Positions 18,789 through 26,966 of a stretch of DNA of 64,000 nucleotides are shown here, piece by piece. This stretch comes from Anaerohalosphaeraceae bacterium. Its GTDB lineage: Bacteria; Planctomycetota; Phycisphaerae; Sedimentisphaerales; Anaerohalosphaeraceae. The notes under the pieces are model-generated. The model was not told the DNA's origin. It did not search any database and saw only the letters and a program-made list of their open reading frames with translations. The DNA lies in assembly GCA_037479115.1 (NCBI GenBank), contig JBBFLK010000012.1, positions 31,157 to 95,156 on the forward strand. Direction: 5' to 3'. The first letter of the stretch is position 1, and every line of letters begins with the position of its first letter. The translations under genes were made by a program, and so were the position numbers.

Positions 18789-20402
18789 TCAGCGGGACAG
18801 TTCGATGTGTTTGAGGAAGCGGTCGTTGTCAGGGGCGGGGTAATCCTGCCGGAAGTGGACGCCGCGGGATTCCTTTCGCTCCTCGGCAGCGCGGGCCATC
18901 AGCAGGGCCAGCGTGAGCATATTCTGGCATTCCCACCCGAACGGCGCATCGAAGACCTTATCCATCACATAGCGCTGCCAAAAGCGGATAATCTCCTGGG
19001 CTTCGACGAGGGGCGTTTCTTTGCGGGTAATGCCGACATTGCGCCACATCAGGGCCCGCAGTGAATTGCGGACGTCGTCGGTGTCCAGATGACTGCGGCC
19101 GGAATGCGCAATATGAAATTCGATTCGTTTGGGACGCAGATGTGTTCGCGTGCGTTTGAGACCTTCGGCGGCGTGCCGGCCTGCAATCCGGCCGTACACA
19201 AGCCCTTCCAGAAGCGAGTTGCTCCCCAGCCGGTTGGCCCCGTGCAGTCCGGTAGAGGCCGCTTCGCCGCAGACATAGAGGTTGGCAATATTGGAAGCGG
19301 CGTTTCGGTCCACCTTGACGCCGCCGATGAGATAATGAGCACTGGGGCGGACGGGAATCATCTCCCGGCTGATGTCGATGTCGAACGACTCGCACAGTTC
19401 GCTGATGACCGGAAAACGCTTGCGGAAATGCTCCTTGTCAAAGTGGCGGATGTCCAGATAGACATGGGTTGAGTTGGTCTTGAGCATCCGGTCGAGGATG
19501 GCCCGGCTGACGACGTCGCGCGGGGCCAGCTCCGCATCCGGGTGATAATCTTTCATAAAGGCGATTCCGTCGCGGTCGCGCAGGATGGCGCCTTCACCGC
19601 GCAGCGTCTCGGTAATCAGAGCGCGCGAAGCGCCGGCGATATACAGCGTCGTCGGATGAAACTGCATAAACTCCAGGTCCCGCAGGACCGCCCCCGCGCG
19701 GTAGGCCATTGCCAGTCCGTCGCCGGTGGCGTTTTCCGGGTTGGTGGTTTCCCGATACAGCCGGCCGGCGCCGCCGGTGGCCAGAATCGTCCGGGCCGCC
19801 CAGATGATTTGCAAATTGCCCGCGCGTTGCCCGATGACGCCCAGGCATTCATTTTCGTCGTTGGTCAAAAGGTCAATCGCAAAAAAGTGCTCGAGGATGC
19901 GGATTTGCGGCATCGAACGGAGTTTTCGAATCAGGCCTTCGGCGATGCCGCGGCCGGTCGAGTCGCCGTGGGAGTGGATGACGCGCGGATGCGAATGGCC
20001 GCCTTCGAGTGTGGCGTCCAGCACGCCGTTTATTTTGTCAAATTCCGTCCCCCAATCCAGCAGTTCGCGAATGAGGGCCGGACCTTCGGAGACCACCTGA
20101 CGGACGACCTCCGGTTCACACAGACCGGCGCCGGCGGCCATGGTGTCGGCGATGTGGCTGTCGATGCTGTCTTCAGTCCGCACCACAGCGGCAATGCCGC
20201 CCTGGGCGTTCCAGGTATTTGAGTCGGCCAGCGTTCCTTTGCAGACCAGCGTGACCGAAGCACCGCACAGAGCGGCTTCAATCGCCGCCCGCAGTCCCGC
20301 AATCCCAGACCCGATGACCAGACAGTCCGTAAAAAACTGCTGCGTGGACAAACTGTCAATCGGCACCAGATACCGCCGAAATTCCGGCTGTTTCGAAGGC
20401 AT
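18789..20402 (-). CDS. nadB: L-aspartate oxidase
   Basis: A 537-residue flavoprotein that oxidises L-aspartate to iminoaspartate, the first step of NAD synthesis. The FAD-binding Rossmann motif is VIGSGIAGLRAAIEA near residue 28; further signatures are NTWNAQGGIAAVV, GGHSHPRVIHSHGDSTGR, EFMQFHPTTLY, PSAHYLIGGVKVD and AASTGLHGANRLGSNSLLEG, which together match NadB rather than succinate dehydrogenase. The length is normal. Ribosome site GAAAGGGA precedes the ATG. No nadA or nadC is nearby. Cytoplasmic. Confidence 0.96.
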   Translation of the reverse strand: MPSKQPEFRRYLVPIDSLSTQQFFTDCLVIGSGIAGLRAAIEAALCGASVTLVCKGTLADSNTWNAQGGIAAVVRTEDSIDSHIADTMAAGAGLCEPEVVRQVVSEGPALIRELLDWGTEFDKINGVLDATLEGGHSHPRVIHSHGDSTGRGIAEGLIRKLRSMPQIRILEHFFAIDLLTNDENECLGVIGQRAGNLQIIWAARTILATGGAGRLYRETTNPENATGDGLAMAYRAGAVLRDLEFMQFHPTTLYIAGASRALITETLRGEGAILRDRDGIAFMKDYHPDAELAPRDVVSRAILDRMLKTNSTHVYLDIRHFDKEHFRKRFPVISELCESFDIDISREMIPVRPSAHYLIGGVKVDRNAASNIANLYVCGEAASTGLHGANRLGSNSLLEGLVYGRIAGRHAAEGLKRTRTHLRPKRIEFHIAHSGRSHLDTDDVRNSLRALMWRNVGITRKETPLVEAQEIIRFWQRYVMDKVFDAPFGWECQNMLTLALLMARAAEERKESRGVHFRQDYPAPDNDRFLKHIELSR

Positions 20403-20624
20403 TCAAATCCCTTTCTTCAAACGATAACGATATACAGTAGAAGATGGAAGCAAAGGTTTTTCCATTATACATCTGCACGAGAAAGGCAGAAAAAAAATCA
20501 AAAAATTTTTTCCGTCTGATAAAAAAGCCGCTGCGAACGTCAAATAAAAGTTTGCGTAGTAATACTGGAAGACAAAATTATTTATGTTTTTTCAGACGAT
20601 TGCCGAAATACCAGACAGCAAGTT
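20403..20624. other. AT-rich spacer between nadB and the structured RNA
   Basis: This stretch must carry the nadB promoter on the minus strand and that of the RNA candidate on the plus strand, but no pair of boxes is convincing. Runs of A and T predominate (for example 20490-20512). No gene seen. Confidence 0.35.
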
Positions 20625-20806
20625 AATGGCTCTTAATCAGTGACCCAAAAGGCCATCTTAGCCGGGGAAGGGACGGCGAAAAGTGACCCGCACACAAGGC
20701 CGATGGTAAACGCCCGCCGCAAATCCCAAGGCCCGCTAAGCCCTGTACGAGAAGAGCCATTCAAACCAAAGAAGGGAGAGCATCGGCGGCCCTCCCTTCT
20801 TTTTTT
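20625..20806 (+). ncRNA. Unclassified structured RNA with intrinsic terminator
   Basis: A 10-bp perfect closing helix joins AATGGCTCTT (20625-20634) to AAGAGCCATT (20752-20761). Inside, CTTAGC-C-GGG (20657-20666) pairs with CCCGCTAAG (20732-20740) with one bulge. Further in, GGGACGGCG (from 20670) can pair with CGCCG and TCCC (20715-20727) around a CAAA loop. The element is followed within seven bases by a strong terminator. Such a nested architecture without an open frame argues for a real RNA. It does not match the conserved cores I know for TPP, cobalamin, SAM, c-di-GMP, tmRNA, SRP or RNase P RNA. It may act alone or as an attenuating leader of the ECF sigma gene 104 bp downstream. Confidence 0.6.
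20768..20806 (+). terminator. Strong Rho-independent terminator
   Basis: AAAGAAGGGAG (20768-20778) pairs perfectly with CTCCCTTCTTT (20792-20802), and the T-run continues to 20806. It ends the structured RNA candidate. Confidence 0.85.
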
Positions 20807-20910
20807 GTCCCCTCAATATCGACATACTCCACCTTGAATATTCATCTGTTTTTTTGATAATTTTCTCTCAGAACGGTGTCTATAAGTAAGGAGAGCAGAA
20901 AGGAGTTTTT

Positions 20911-21438
20911 TTGGCGGCGGCGGAAGACAACCTTGTACAGCAGGCCCAGCAGGGCAGCCGGCAGGCCTATGCGGACCTTATCCGCAAATACTATGGGTCT
21001 GTCTATATGGTGTGTTTGGGGTATTTGGGAAATCCGACGGATGCGGAGGATACGGCTCAGGAGGTTTTTTTGAAGGGATATATGAAAATTCGAACCCTCC
21101 GCTGTCCTGAACAGTTTGAAGGATGGATCCGTCGGATTGCCAAAAATGAATCCCGTAATCTCCTTCGCCGCCGGCGAAAAGAGACGTCCTTGTTTTCTTT
21201 TCCGGCGGAGATTTTTGCCGCAAAAGACTGTTTGGAAACATCTTATGAAGAACTTCAATCGGCGATTGCCGGGATGCCGGCGGATTTGCGAGTGCCTTTG
21301 CTGATGTACTATTTTGACGGCCGTCGGGCTGACCACGTGGCCCAGGCCCTCGGCGTGTCCCGCATCAGCATTTATCGGCGGCTCAAAGAGGCCGTCGGGC
21401 TGCTGGGCGAAGTGCTCCGGAAAGGACGGGAAGGATGA
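20911..21438 (+). CDS. ECF-subfamily RNA polymerase sigma factor
   Basis: A 175-residue sigma factor with region 2 (about 10-75, including DAEDTAQEVFLKGY) and region 4 (about 115-170, VAQALGVSRISIYRRLKEAV). Translation starts at a TTG codon; AAAGGAG five bases upstream fixes this choice and there is no ATG nearby. The stop overlaps the start of the anti-sigma-like gene (ATGA), so the two are translationally coupled. It should direct transcription of a regulon set by the envelope partner downstream. A structured RNA and terminator lie upstream. Confidence 0.93.
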   Translation: MAAAEDNLVQQAQQGSRQAYADLIRKYYGSVYMVCLGYLGNPTDAEDTAQEVFLKGYMKIRTLRCPEQFEGWIRRIAKNESRNLLRRRRKETSLFSFPAEIFAAKDCLETSYEELQSAIAGMPADLRVPLLMYYFDGRRADHVAQALGVSRISIYRRLKEAVGLLGEVLRKGREG

Positions 21439-24400
21439 AGGATGCCTGCCGGGACATTTGCGAACTTCTTGCGGAACGGCTGCTGGGGCCGCTTGCTCCG
21501 GCGCAGCAGGAGCGGCTCGAACGGCATCTGGAGGGGTGTGCTGCCTGCCGACAGCTTGCCCGGCAGCTGGAAAAACACGACCGGTATCTTTCGGAGTGGA
21601 GTCAAACGATGCGTGCCGATTTGTCGGACAAGGCGGAGCGGGCCGCAGAGGCCTTTCTGGCGGCTGGACCCATTCGCCAGAGCCGTCCGCTCCGCTGGGG
21701 CTGGGTTGTTTCGGCGGCGGCGGTGGTGATGACAGGGGCGGCCGTTTGGCTGATGCTGCCCAGCCGCAAAGACATCGAATTCCGGCACGAACCGTTCAAA
21801 GGAAAAGGGATTGTGTCGGAACCGGCTCCTGCCGACCGGATTTCCGCTGTGCCGGTTGTGCAGAATCAAAATCAGCTGGAGGAACAGACGAAAATCCAGC
21901 TCCGTCAGGCCCGGTATTTCTTTGACACGAAAAATGTCCCGGCCCTGGCGGCGCTGTATCAGACCGGCGCGGAGCCGACCCGGCTGGCGGTGCTGGATTA
22001 TCTGGCTCAAATCAATACGCCCGAGGCCCTGCGGGTCCTGGAAGACCTGCAGAAACAGTCTGTTCCGCCGCCGCCGCCGCCCGCCGAGCCCAATCAGCAT
22101 TCTGCGATTGTGCCCCGCGCCGGTTCGGTGCCGGGGGCTGAAAAAGAGCAGACCGAGCCGCCGGCCGCAGCGGCTGTCGCACCGGCCCGACCGGTTTGGT
22201 TTGACCCCAATGCGGTCGATGCCGACAACTGGCGGACCGGTGTGCTGGGCATTCAGGTCGTCGATGCCGTCACCGGCGAACCCATTCCCGGCGCCGAGCT
22301 GAAATTTGATATGAATCCCAAAATAAATATTCCCAAAAACGCCTTTACCAATCAGTTCGGCCGGTATGAGCTGAACTATTATGAGTCAAAGATGGCTTTT
22401 CTCGAAGTGAAGATACGCAAAGCACCCTATGTCGGAGCTCAACTGTACTGGGGTCTGAATTCTCCCGGCGATACGTTGGTTTTGCCGCTTCAGAGGCGGG
22501 TTTCTCTTCGGCAGGGATGCTCAGTGGGCGGCCGAGTGGAAACGATCGATGGCAAACCGGTGGAAGGGGCAGCAATCGATTTTTCCCTTCATCAAACCAG
22601 CCAAGAGGAAGAATATCCTCTGATTGAGGATGCCGAGCTCAAAACTGATGCAGACGGAAAATGGGAACTCCAATCCTTCCCATGCGATTTAGTCTATGGG
22701 ACCTTCAGCATTGCCGTGAAACATCCGGAGTATGTTCCGGAAAATCCGTTCAGCATTCAGCCGCTGCCGGAGGATTTGCGGAATAAGACGTTTCGAGTCC
22801 TAATGAAGCAGGGACTCGTCATCTCGGGTCGGGTGACGGATTCTGAAGGCCGTCCGATTGAGGGAGCCCGTGTCTTTGCAGGGGCTGACCGATTTATGCG
22901 GGGTGTAAAAGAAACAAAAACTGATGTGGATGGTCGCTACAGACTGACAAACTGCACAATTCAAAATCTGACCATAACGGTAACCGCACGCGGGTTTGCA
23001 CCGGCCCTGCGGGAGCTGAGCGTTGAAGAGAATCTTCAGGACGTGAATTTTACCCTGAGCTCCGGATATCAGGTTCTTGTGCGAGTCATCGACTCGAAAG
23101 GATATCCAATTCCGTCTGTGATGCTGCGGGCGGATAGCTGGGGCTATTCATCTCTGTTCTCCATAGGAGCTCGAACGCTTCCCCACCAGGTCCAGACGGA
23201 TGCAACGGGATTCTGCATCCTCGAAGATTTGCCGCCGGATGAAGTGAAGTTTTTGGTCCAGAAAGAAGGATATGTTTTTTATCAGGCTTATCCAATAACC
23301 GCGTCACAGCAGAATCGGTATGAAATTGTTCTTTACCCAACAGTCAAACTGACCGGCCGCGTACTGGATGCCCAAACCGGTCTTCCGGTGGAGCGGTTTC
23401 AGATGACGCCCGGGATTGACTGGAATAACAGCCACCAGCCCGTTTGGCAAACCAGCCAGAGAAGAATTTGTACGAATGGAGTCTATGAACAGATGCTGTA
23501 TTATCAGGATGTCGGCTGGGCGGTTCAGATTGAGGCCGAGGGGTATTGGCCTGCCCAAAGCAAGGTGTATATCAATCAGGGGCGGGACATCGTTGAGGAT
23601 ATCTTTCTTGCTAAAGGTCGGGGACCTGCCGGAACGGTGTATTTGCCGGATGGAGGACCTGCCGAATCGGCGGAGGTGTATGTCGTTCAGCAGGACCGCT
23701 CTCTTGCTCTGGAGAATGGGTATGTCCGGGATTCGACCCGCCGGGCGGCTCGTACCGATTCAGAAGGCCGGTTTGTGCTGCCGCCGATTTCCGGTGTTTA
23801 TGCGGTGGTCGTTCTGCATAAGGACGGGTTGGCGATTGTTTCAGGTGAATCTCTTGAACAAAACGGTTCTCTGACTCTTCAGCAGTGGTCTCGGGTGGAA
23901 GGAAGAGTTTATCAAAACAGCCAACCGGTTTCGAATCAGACCCTTTCTCTTTATTCTTTACCCGTAATAGAGGGGCTGGCGTTTCCTTTTATGGCCTCTT
24001 ATGACACGACAAGCGATTCGCGGGGGACCTTTGTTTTTTCCCGTGTTCTGCCCGGTCGGCTTCGGATCGCTCGTTCGCAGCCGGTTGGTGTTGGAATTAT
24101 ACGTTTTGCAGATACTATCCCGATTCAGGTTGAGCCCGGGCAGACTGTCTTTATAGAACTCGGCAGGGAAGGCCGCCGCGTGACGGGACGGCTGCGGCTG
24201 ACGGAGGACATGCAGGGGCGTTCCGGGGAGCACATTTCCCTGTCGATTCAGGCCTCTGTGCCGCCAGCGGAACCGGAGCCGTTTCCGGACTTTGAAATGC
24301 CGGTCGATTACTTTCTGATGACGCCGGAGGAGCAGCAGCAATGGATTGCAGATTTGATGAAGACGCCGCAGATGAAAGCGTATTACCAAAAAACTGACCA

Positions 24401-25133
24401 AACCGAAGAGCCGTTCTTGATCGAGGCGGAAGTCCGGTCCGATGGAACATTTATCGCAGACGGGGTTCCGCCGGGAAGTTATATTTTGTCGGGAACGGTA
24501 CACCGGCCGGGAGCTGTGCGTGATTCGGTGGAATGGCACTTCCAGTCTCTGGGCAAAATTCATACAGTTTTCGAGGTGCCTCCGGCCGTTAGGGAGGGGG
24601 ATTATGAAAAACCTGTGGATATCGGAGAGATTGCGGTAAAGCCGTTCCGGGAATTGACAGTCGGAGAACCGCTGGAATTGCCTGCGATGGAAGACCTTCA
24701 GGGGCATCCGATTTTTCTGTCCGATTACACCGGCCGCTATCTGCTGATGGATTTTGTGATGATTTCCGGACCTTTCCAGCATGAGAAGACATTAGAGGAA
24801 TTGAAACAGTTGTATCGGCTGCATCAGCCATCGGGTCGGCTGGATGTGCTGAGTGTATGCCTGGAGCCGTTTGCTGCCTATGAACGACGAAATACATCTG
24901 TACTCAAGGCCCTTCGTCATTTTTCTGAGAAGAGGGAAATCCCCTGGAAAATCGGGCTGCTCTTGAGTCCTCTGGATTTGGACACAGCCCTTTATCGAAC
25001 CCTGTTTGCTGCTCGGGGTTCTTCCCTGTTTTTAGTGGACCCGCAGGGGCGGCTTGCGGCGATGGATATTTCGCCGGAGCGGCTGGAGGAAACCCTGGCT
25101 CGGTATCTGCCCGAGGTGCCGGCAAATCCCTGA
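21435..25133 (+). CDS. Giant anti-sigma-like membrane protein with carboxypeptidase-regulatory-like repeats and a thioredoxin-like tail
   Basis: A 1232-residue protein coupled to the ECF sigma gene. The first 45 residues contain a zinc anti-sigma motif (Cys9, His31, Cys35, Cys38 in ERHLEGCAACRQL), followed by one membrane helix at about 88-109. The rest lies outside: a Pro/Ala-rich linker, then a string of carboxypeptidase-regulatory-like (SpaA/CNA-type) beta-sandwich repeats recognisable by phrases such as GRVTDSEGRPIEGARVF and TDVDGRYRLTN, and from about 1070 a thioredoxin/redoxin-like domain (ELPAMEDLQGHPIFLSDYTG) that lacks the CXXC pair. It probably holds the sigma factor at the membrane and senses an envelope or extracellular signal. 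Common anti-sigma factors are a fraction of this size. Confidence 0.85.
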   Translation: MKDACRDICELLAERLLGPLAPAQQERLERHLEGCAACRQLARQLEKHDRYLSEWSQTMRADLSDKAERAAEAFLAAGPIRQSRPLRWGWVVSAAAVVMTGAAVWLMLPSRKDIEFRHEPFKGKGIVSEPAPADRISAVPVVQNQNQLEEQTKIQLRQARYFFDTKNVPALAALYQTGAEPTRLAVLDYLAQINTPEALRVLEDLQKQSVPPPPPPAEPNQHSAIVPRAGSVPGAEKEQTEPPAAAAVAPARPVWFDPNAVDADNWRTGVLGIQVVDAVTGEPIPGAELKFDMNPKINIPKNAFTNQFGRYELNYYESKMAFLEVKIRKAPYVGAQLYWGLNSPGDTLVLPLQRRVSLRQGCSVGGRVETIDGKPVEGAAIDFSLHQTSQEEEYPLIEDAELKTDADGKWELQSFPCDLVYGTFSIAVKHPEYVPENPFSIQPLPEDLRNKTFRVLMKQGLVISGRVTDSEGRPIEGARVFAGADRFMRGVKETKTDVDGRYRLTNCTIQNLTITVTARGFAPALRELSVEENLQDVNFTLSSGYQVLVRVIDSKGYPIPSVMLRADSWGYSSLFSIGARTLPHQVQTDATGFCILEDLPPDEVKFLVQKEGYVFYQAYPITASQQNRYEIVLYPTVKLTGRVLDAQTGLPVERFQMTPGIDWNNSHQPVWQTSQRRICTNGVYEQMLYYQDVGWAVQIEAEGYWPAQSKVYINQGRDIVEDIFLAKGRGPAGTVYLPDGGPAESAEVYVVQQDRSLALENGYVRDSTRRAARTDSEGRFVLPPISGVYAVVVLHKDGLAIVSGESLEQNGSLTLQQWSRVEGRVYQNSQPVSNQTLSLYSLPVIEGLAFPFMASYDTTSDSRGTFVFSRVLPGRLRIARSQPVGVGIIRFADTIPIQVEPGQTVFIELGREGRRVTGRLRLTEDMQGRSGEHISLSIQASVPPAEPEPFPDFEMPVDYFLMTPEEQQQWIADLMKTPQMKAYYQKTDQTEEPFLIEAEVRSDGTFIADGVPPGSYILSGTVHRPGAVRDSVEWHFQSLGKIHTVFEVPPAVREGDYEKPVDIGEIAVKPFRELTVGEPLELPAMEDLQGHPIFLSDYTGRYLLMDFVMISGPFQHEKTLEELKQLYRLHQPSGRLDVLSVCLEPFAAYERRNTSVLKALRHFSEKREIPWKIGLLLSPLDLDTALYRTLFAARGSSLFLVDPQGRLAAMDISPERLEETLARYLPEVPANP

Positions 25134-25141
25134 GCCTCGTT

Positions 25142-26524
25142 TCAGGAGATTTTTTCGATGAGCCGCTCGAGCAGCTCCTTGGCAGGCACCGAGCGAAAAC
25201 CCGCGGCGCTGCGCCACCGAAGCGGCGTATTCCGCTCGAGGGCCTCCTCAATCTTCCGGCAGGCCAGAATGACCGTGGCGTGATTCTTGTTGCCCATCGC
25301 CTTGCCGATTTCCGGAAACGACATCTTGGTAAACCGCCGCGTCAGGTACATCGCCAGCGAACGGGCCAGCGAGACCGTGCGTTCTTTCCGGGCCGAGTGA
25401 ATATCCGCGGGCTTCAGGTCGAAAAACTCCGCCACAACAGACACAATGTCGGAGTTGTGCACCACCGGGTCGGTGCGGGCGATATGCTCCGAAAGGATTT
25501 GCCGCACTTCGTCCAGCCCGGCGGGTTTTTGGGTGAGTGTGCTGTAGGCCATCACCTTCAGCAGGGCCCCTTCCAGCTCGCGCACGCTCGAACTGACGGC
25601 ACCAGCGATGTATTCGGCCACCTCTTTGCGAAGCGGCTGGCCCATTCGTTTTGCCCGGTGCATCAGAATCCGACAGCGCGTATCGAAATCCGGCGGGTCA
25701 ATCCGAATCACCATCCCCGAGACGAATCGGTTGACCAGTTTCTCGCACAGGGCCCCGATTTCCTTCGGGTGGGCATCCGAAGCCAGCACAATCTGCTTGC
25801 CCGCCAAATCGATGCTGTTGAACGTATGCAGAAACTCTTCCTGCATCGCATTTTTGTTGGACAAAAAGTGGATATCATCGATAGCCAAAAGGTCCAGATT
25901 GCGGAAGCGGTTTCGAAAGGCGTCGAGTTTTCGTGTTTTCAGAGCCAGAACGTATTGATTAGCAAAGTCTTCCGCCGACAGATACAGCCATTTGGCATGC
26001 GGACGCCGGCGGGCGATTTCATTACAGATGCCCTGAAGCAGGTGCGTTTTGCCTACTCCATATCCGCCGTGATAAAATAGGGGATTGAACGGGCTTTTCT
26101 CCTGTTCAACAACCGTTTTGGCCGCATTGTAAGCCAGCTCATTTTTGGCCCCGACTACAAACGTATCCAGACTCATTTTCAGCGGTTCGGTGCGTTTGGC
26201 GGCAGATGCGCTCGATTTCGCCGCACCAGCGGAGCCGTTAGCGGTCCCATTGGGCTTGGCCGCAGGACTGAGCGTGCGGTCGGTGATGTACTGAATCGGA
26301 CGTTTCTGATGCAGAACCGCCTCCATCGCCTTCTGCAGCGGCTTTTCAAAGTGGCTTTGAATCCACTGCGAGATAAACGGATTGGCCACGGCGATTTCCA
26401 GACACTCTTCCCGGAGCGTCATACGTGTGGCATTTCGAAACCAAATTTGATATTGCTGAGCACCAATCTGGCGAGCCAGATGGTCCTGAATCGCATTGAT
26501 TTCTTCCGTGAAGACGGCCTCCAT
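25142..26524 (-). CDS. dnaA: Chromosomal replication initiator protein DnaA
   Basis: About 460 residues from the ATG at 26524, which has AAGGGAAG in front; a longer frame would need a TTG at 26557 without support. Domain I (QIWFRNATRM), linker, AAA+ domain with Walker A (GGYGVGKTHLL) and Walker B (LLAIDDIHFL), and the C-terminal DnaA-box-binding domain with the signature FPEIGKAMGNKNHATVILAC are all present. It unwinds the replication origin. It is convergent with the anti-sigma-like gene (8 bp between stops), and its upstream region contains perfect DnaA boxes. The usual partner dnaN is not adjacent, as is common in planctomycetes. Confidence 0.96.
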   Translation of the reverse strand: MEAVFTEEINAIQDHLARQIGAQQYQIWFRNATRMTLREECLEIAVANPFISQWIQSHFEKPLQKAMEAVLHQKRPIQYITDRTLSPAAKPNGTANGSAGAAKSSASAAKRTEPLKMSLDTFVVGAKNELAYNAAKTVVEQEKSPFNPLFYHGGYGVGKTHLLQGICNEIARRRPHAKWLYLSAEDFANQYVLALKTRKLDAFRNRFRNLDLLAIDDIHFLSNKNAMQEEFLHTFNSIDLAGKQIVLASDAHPKEIGALCEKLVNRFVSGMVIRIDPPDFDTRCRILMHRAKRMGQPLRKEVAEYIAGAVSSSVRELEGALLKVMAYSTLTQKPAGLDEVRQILSEHIARTDPVVHNSDIVSVVAEFFDLKPADIHSARKERTVSLARSLAMYLTRRFTKMSFPEIGKAMGNKNHATVILACRKIEEALERNTPLRWRSAAGFRSVPAKELLERLIEKIS

Positions 26525-26606
26525 GGGTTTCTTCCCTTCTTTCTGTGTCAAAAGCAAAGTTGTGTTTTCGGTTCGGCCTATTCGATACGTTTTTTAAACA
26601 GCGGCT

Positions 26607-26636
26607 ATGATAGACCCGTGTGGAATTCCGATGCAA
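26607..26636 (-). promoter_or_regulatory. Putative dnaA promoter
   Basis: Read on the minus strand: TTGCAT (26636-26631) and TATCAT (26612-26607) with an 18-bp spacer. The start codon of dnaA lies about 80 bp downstream. Confidence 0.4.
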
Positions 26637-26656
26637 ATGGAATTTTAACAGTTTCT

Positions 26657-26754
26657 TTTCCACAGCGGACAGATATCGAAAAACAAATGAGTTGGAGAGA
26701 AAAAAAATTTCTTATAAACGGCTTATCCACACCGCAAATCGGTTTTGTGGATAA
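26657..26754. other. Putative replication origin region (DnaA boxes)
   Basis: Perfect DnaA boxes TTATCCACA at 26723-26731 and, inverted, TGTGGATAA at 26746-26754, 14 bp apart. A one-mismatch box (TTTTCCACA) lies at 26657-26665. An A/T-rich stretch with runs of A (26683-26718) sits beside them and could unwind. The position next to dnaA supports either oriC or autoregulation of dnaA; three boxes are few for a complete origin. Confidence 0.55.
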
Positions 26755-26802
26755 CCGGTGGGAACTGAGTCTGACACGGGGAAAAAATCCGCCGTATCAA
26801 TA

Positions 26803-26830
26803 TTGATAAAACGAAAAAATCTGGTATAAT
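26803..26830 (+). promoter_or_regulatory. Strong sigma-70-type promoter ahead of the terminase gene
   Basis: TTGATA at 26803-26808 and the consensus TATAAT at 26825-26830, spacer 16 bp. The next gene in this direction is the terminase at 26967, about 130 bp away. Confidence 0.6.
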
Positions 26831-26966
26831 GTTCGCTGTTGATAAAGGAGGACAAACAGGCAAAACAGGGCTTTCAACCGAAACATCCCGAGTTTTTTCA
26901 ACACTCAGCTGTTGCTTGTCGTTGCTGAAACATCGATGAGATTGACACCCTTGAAGGAGAGCATGT

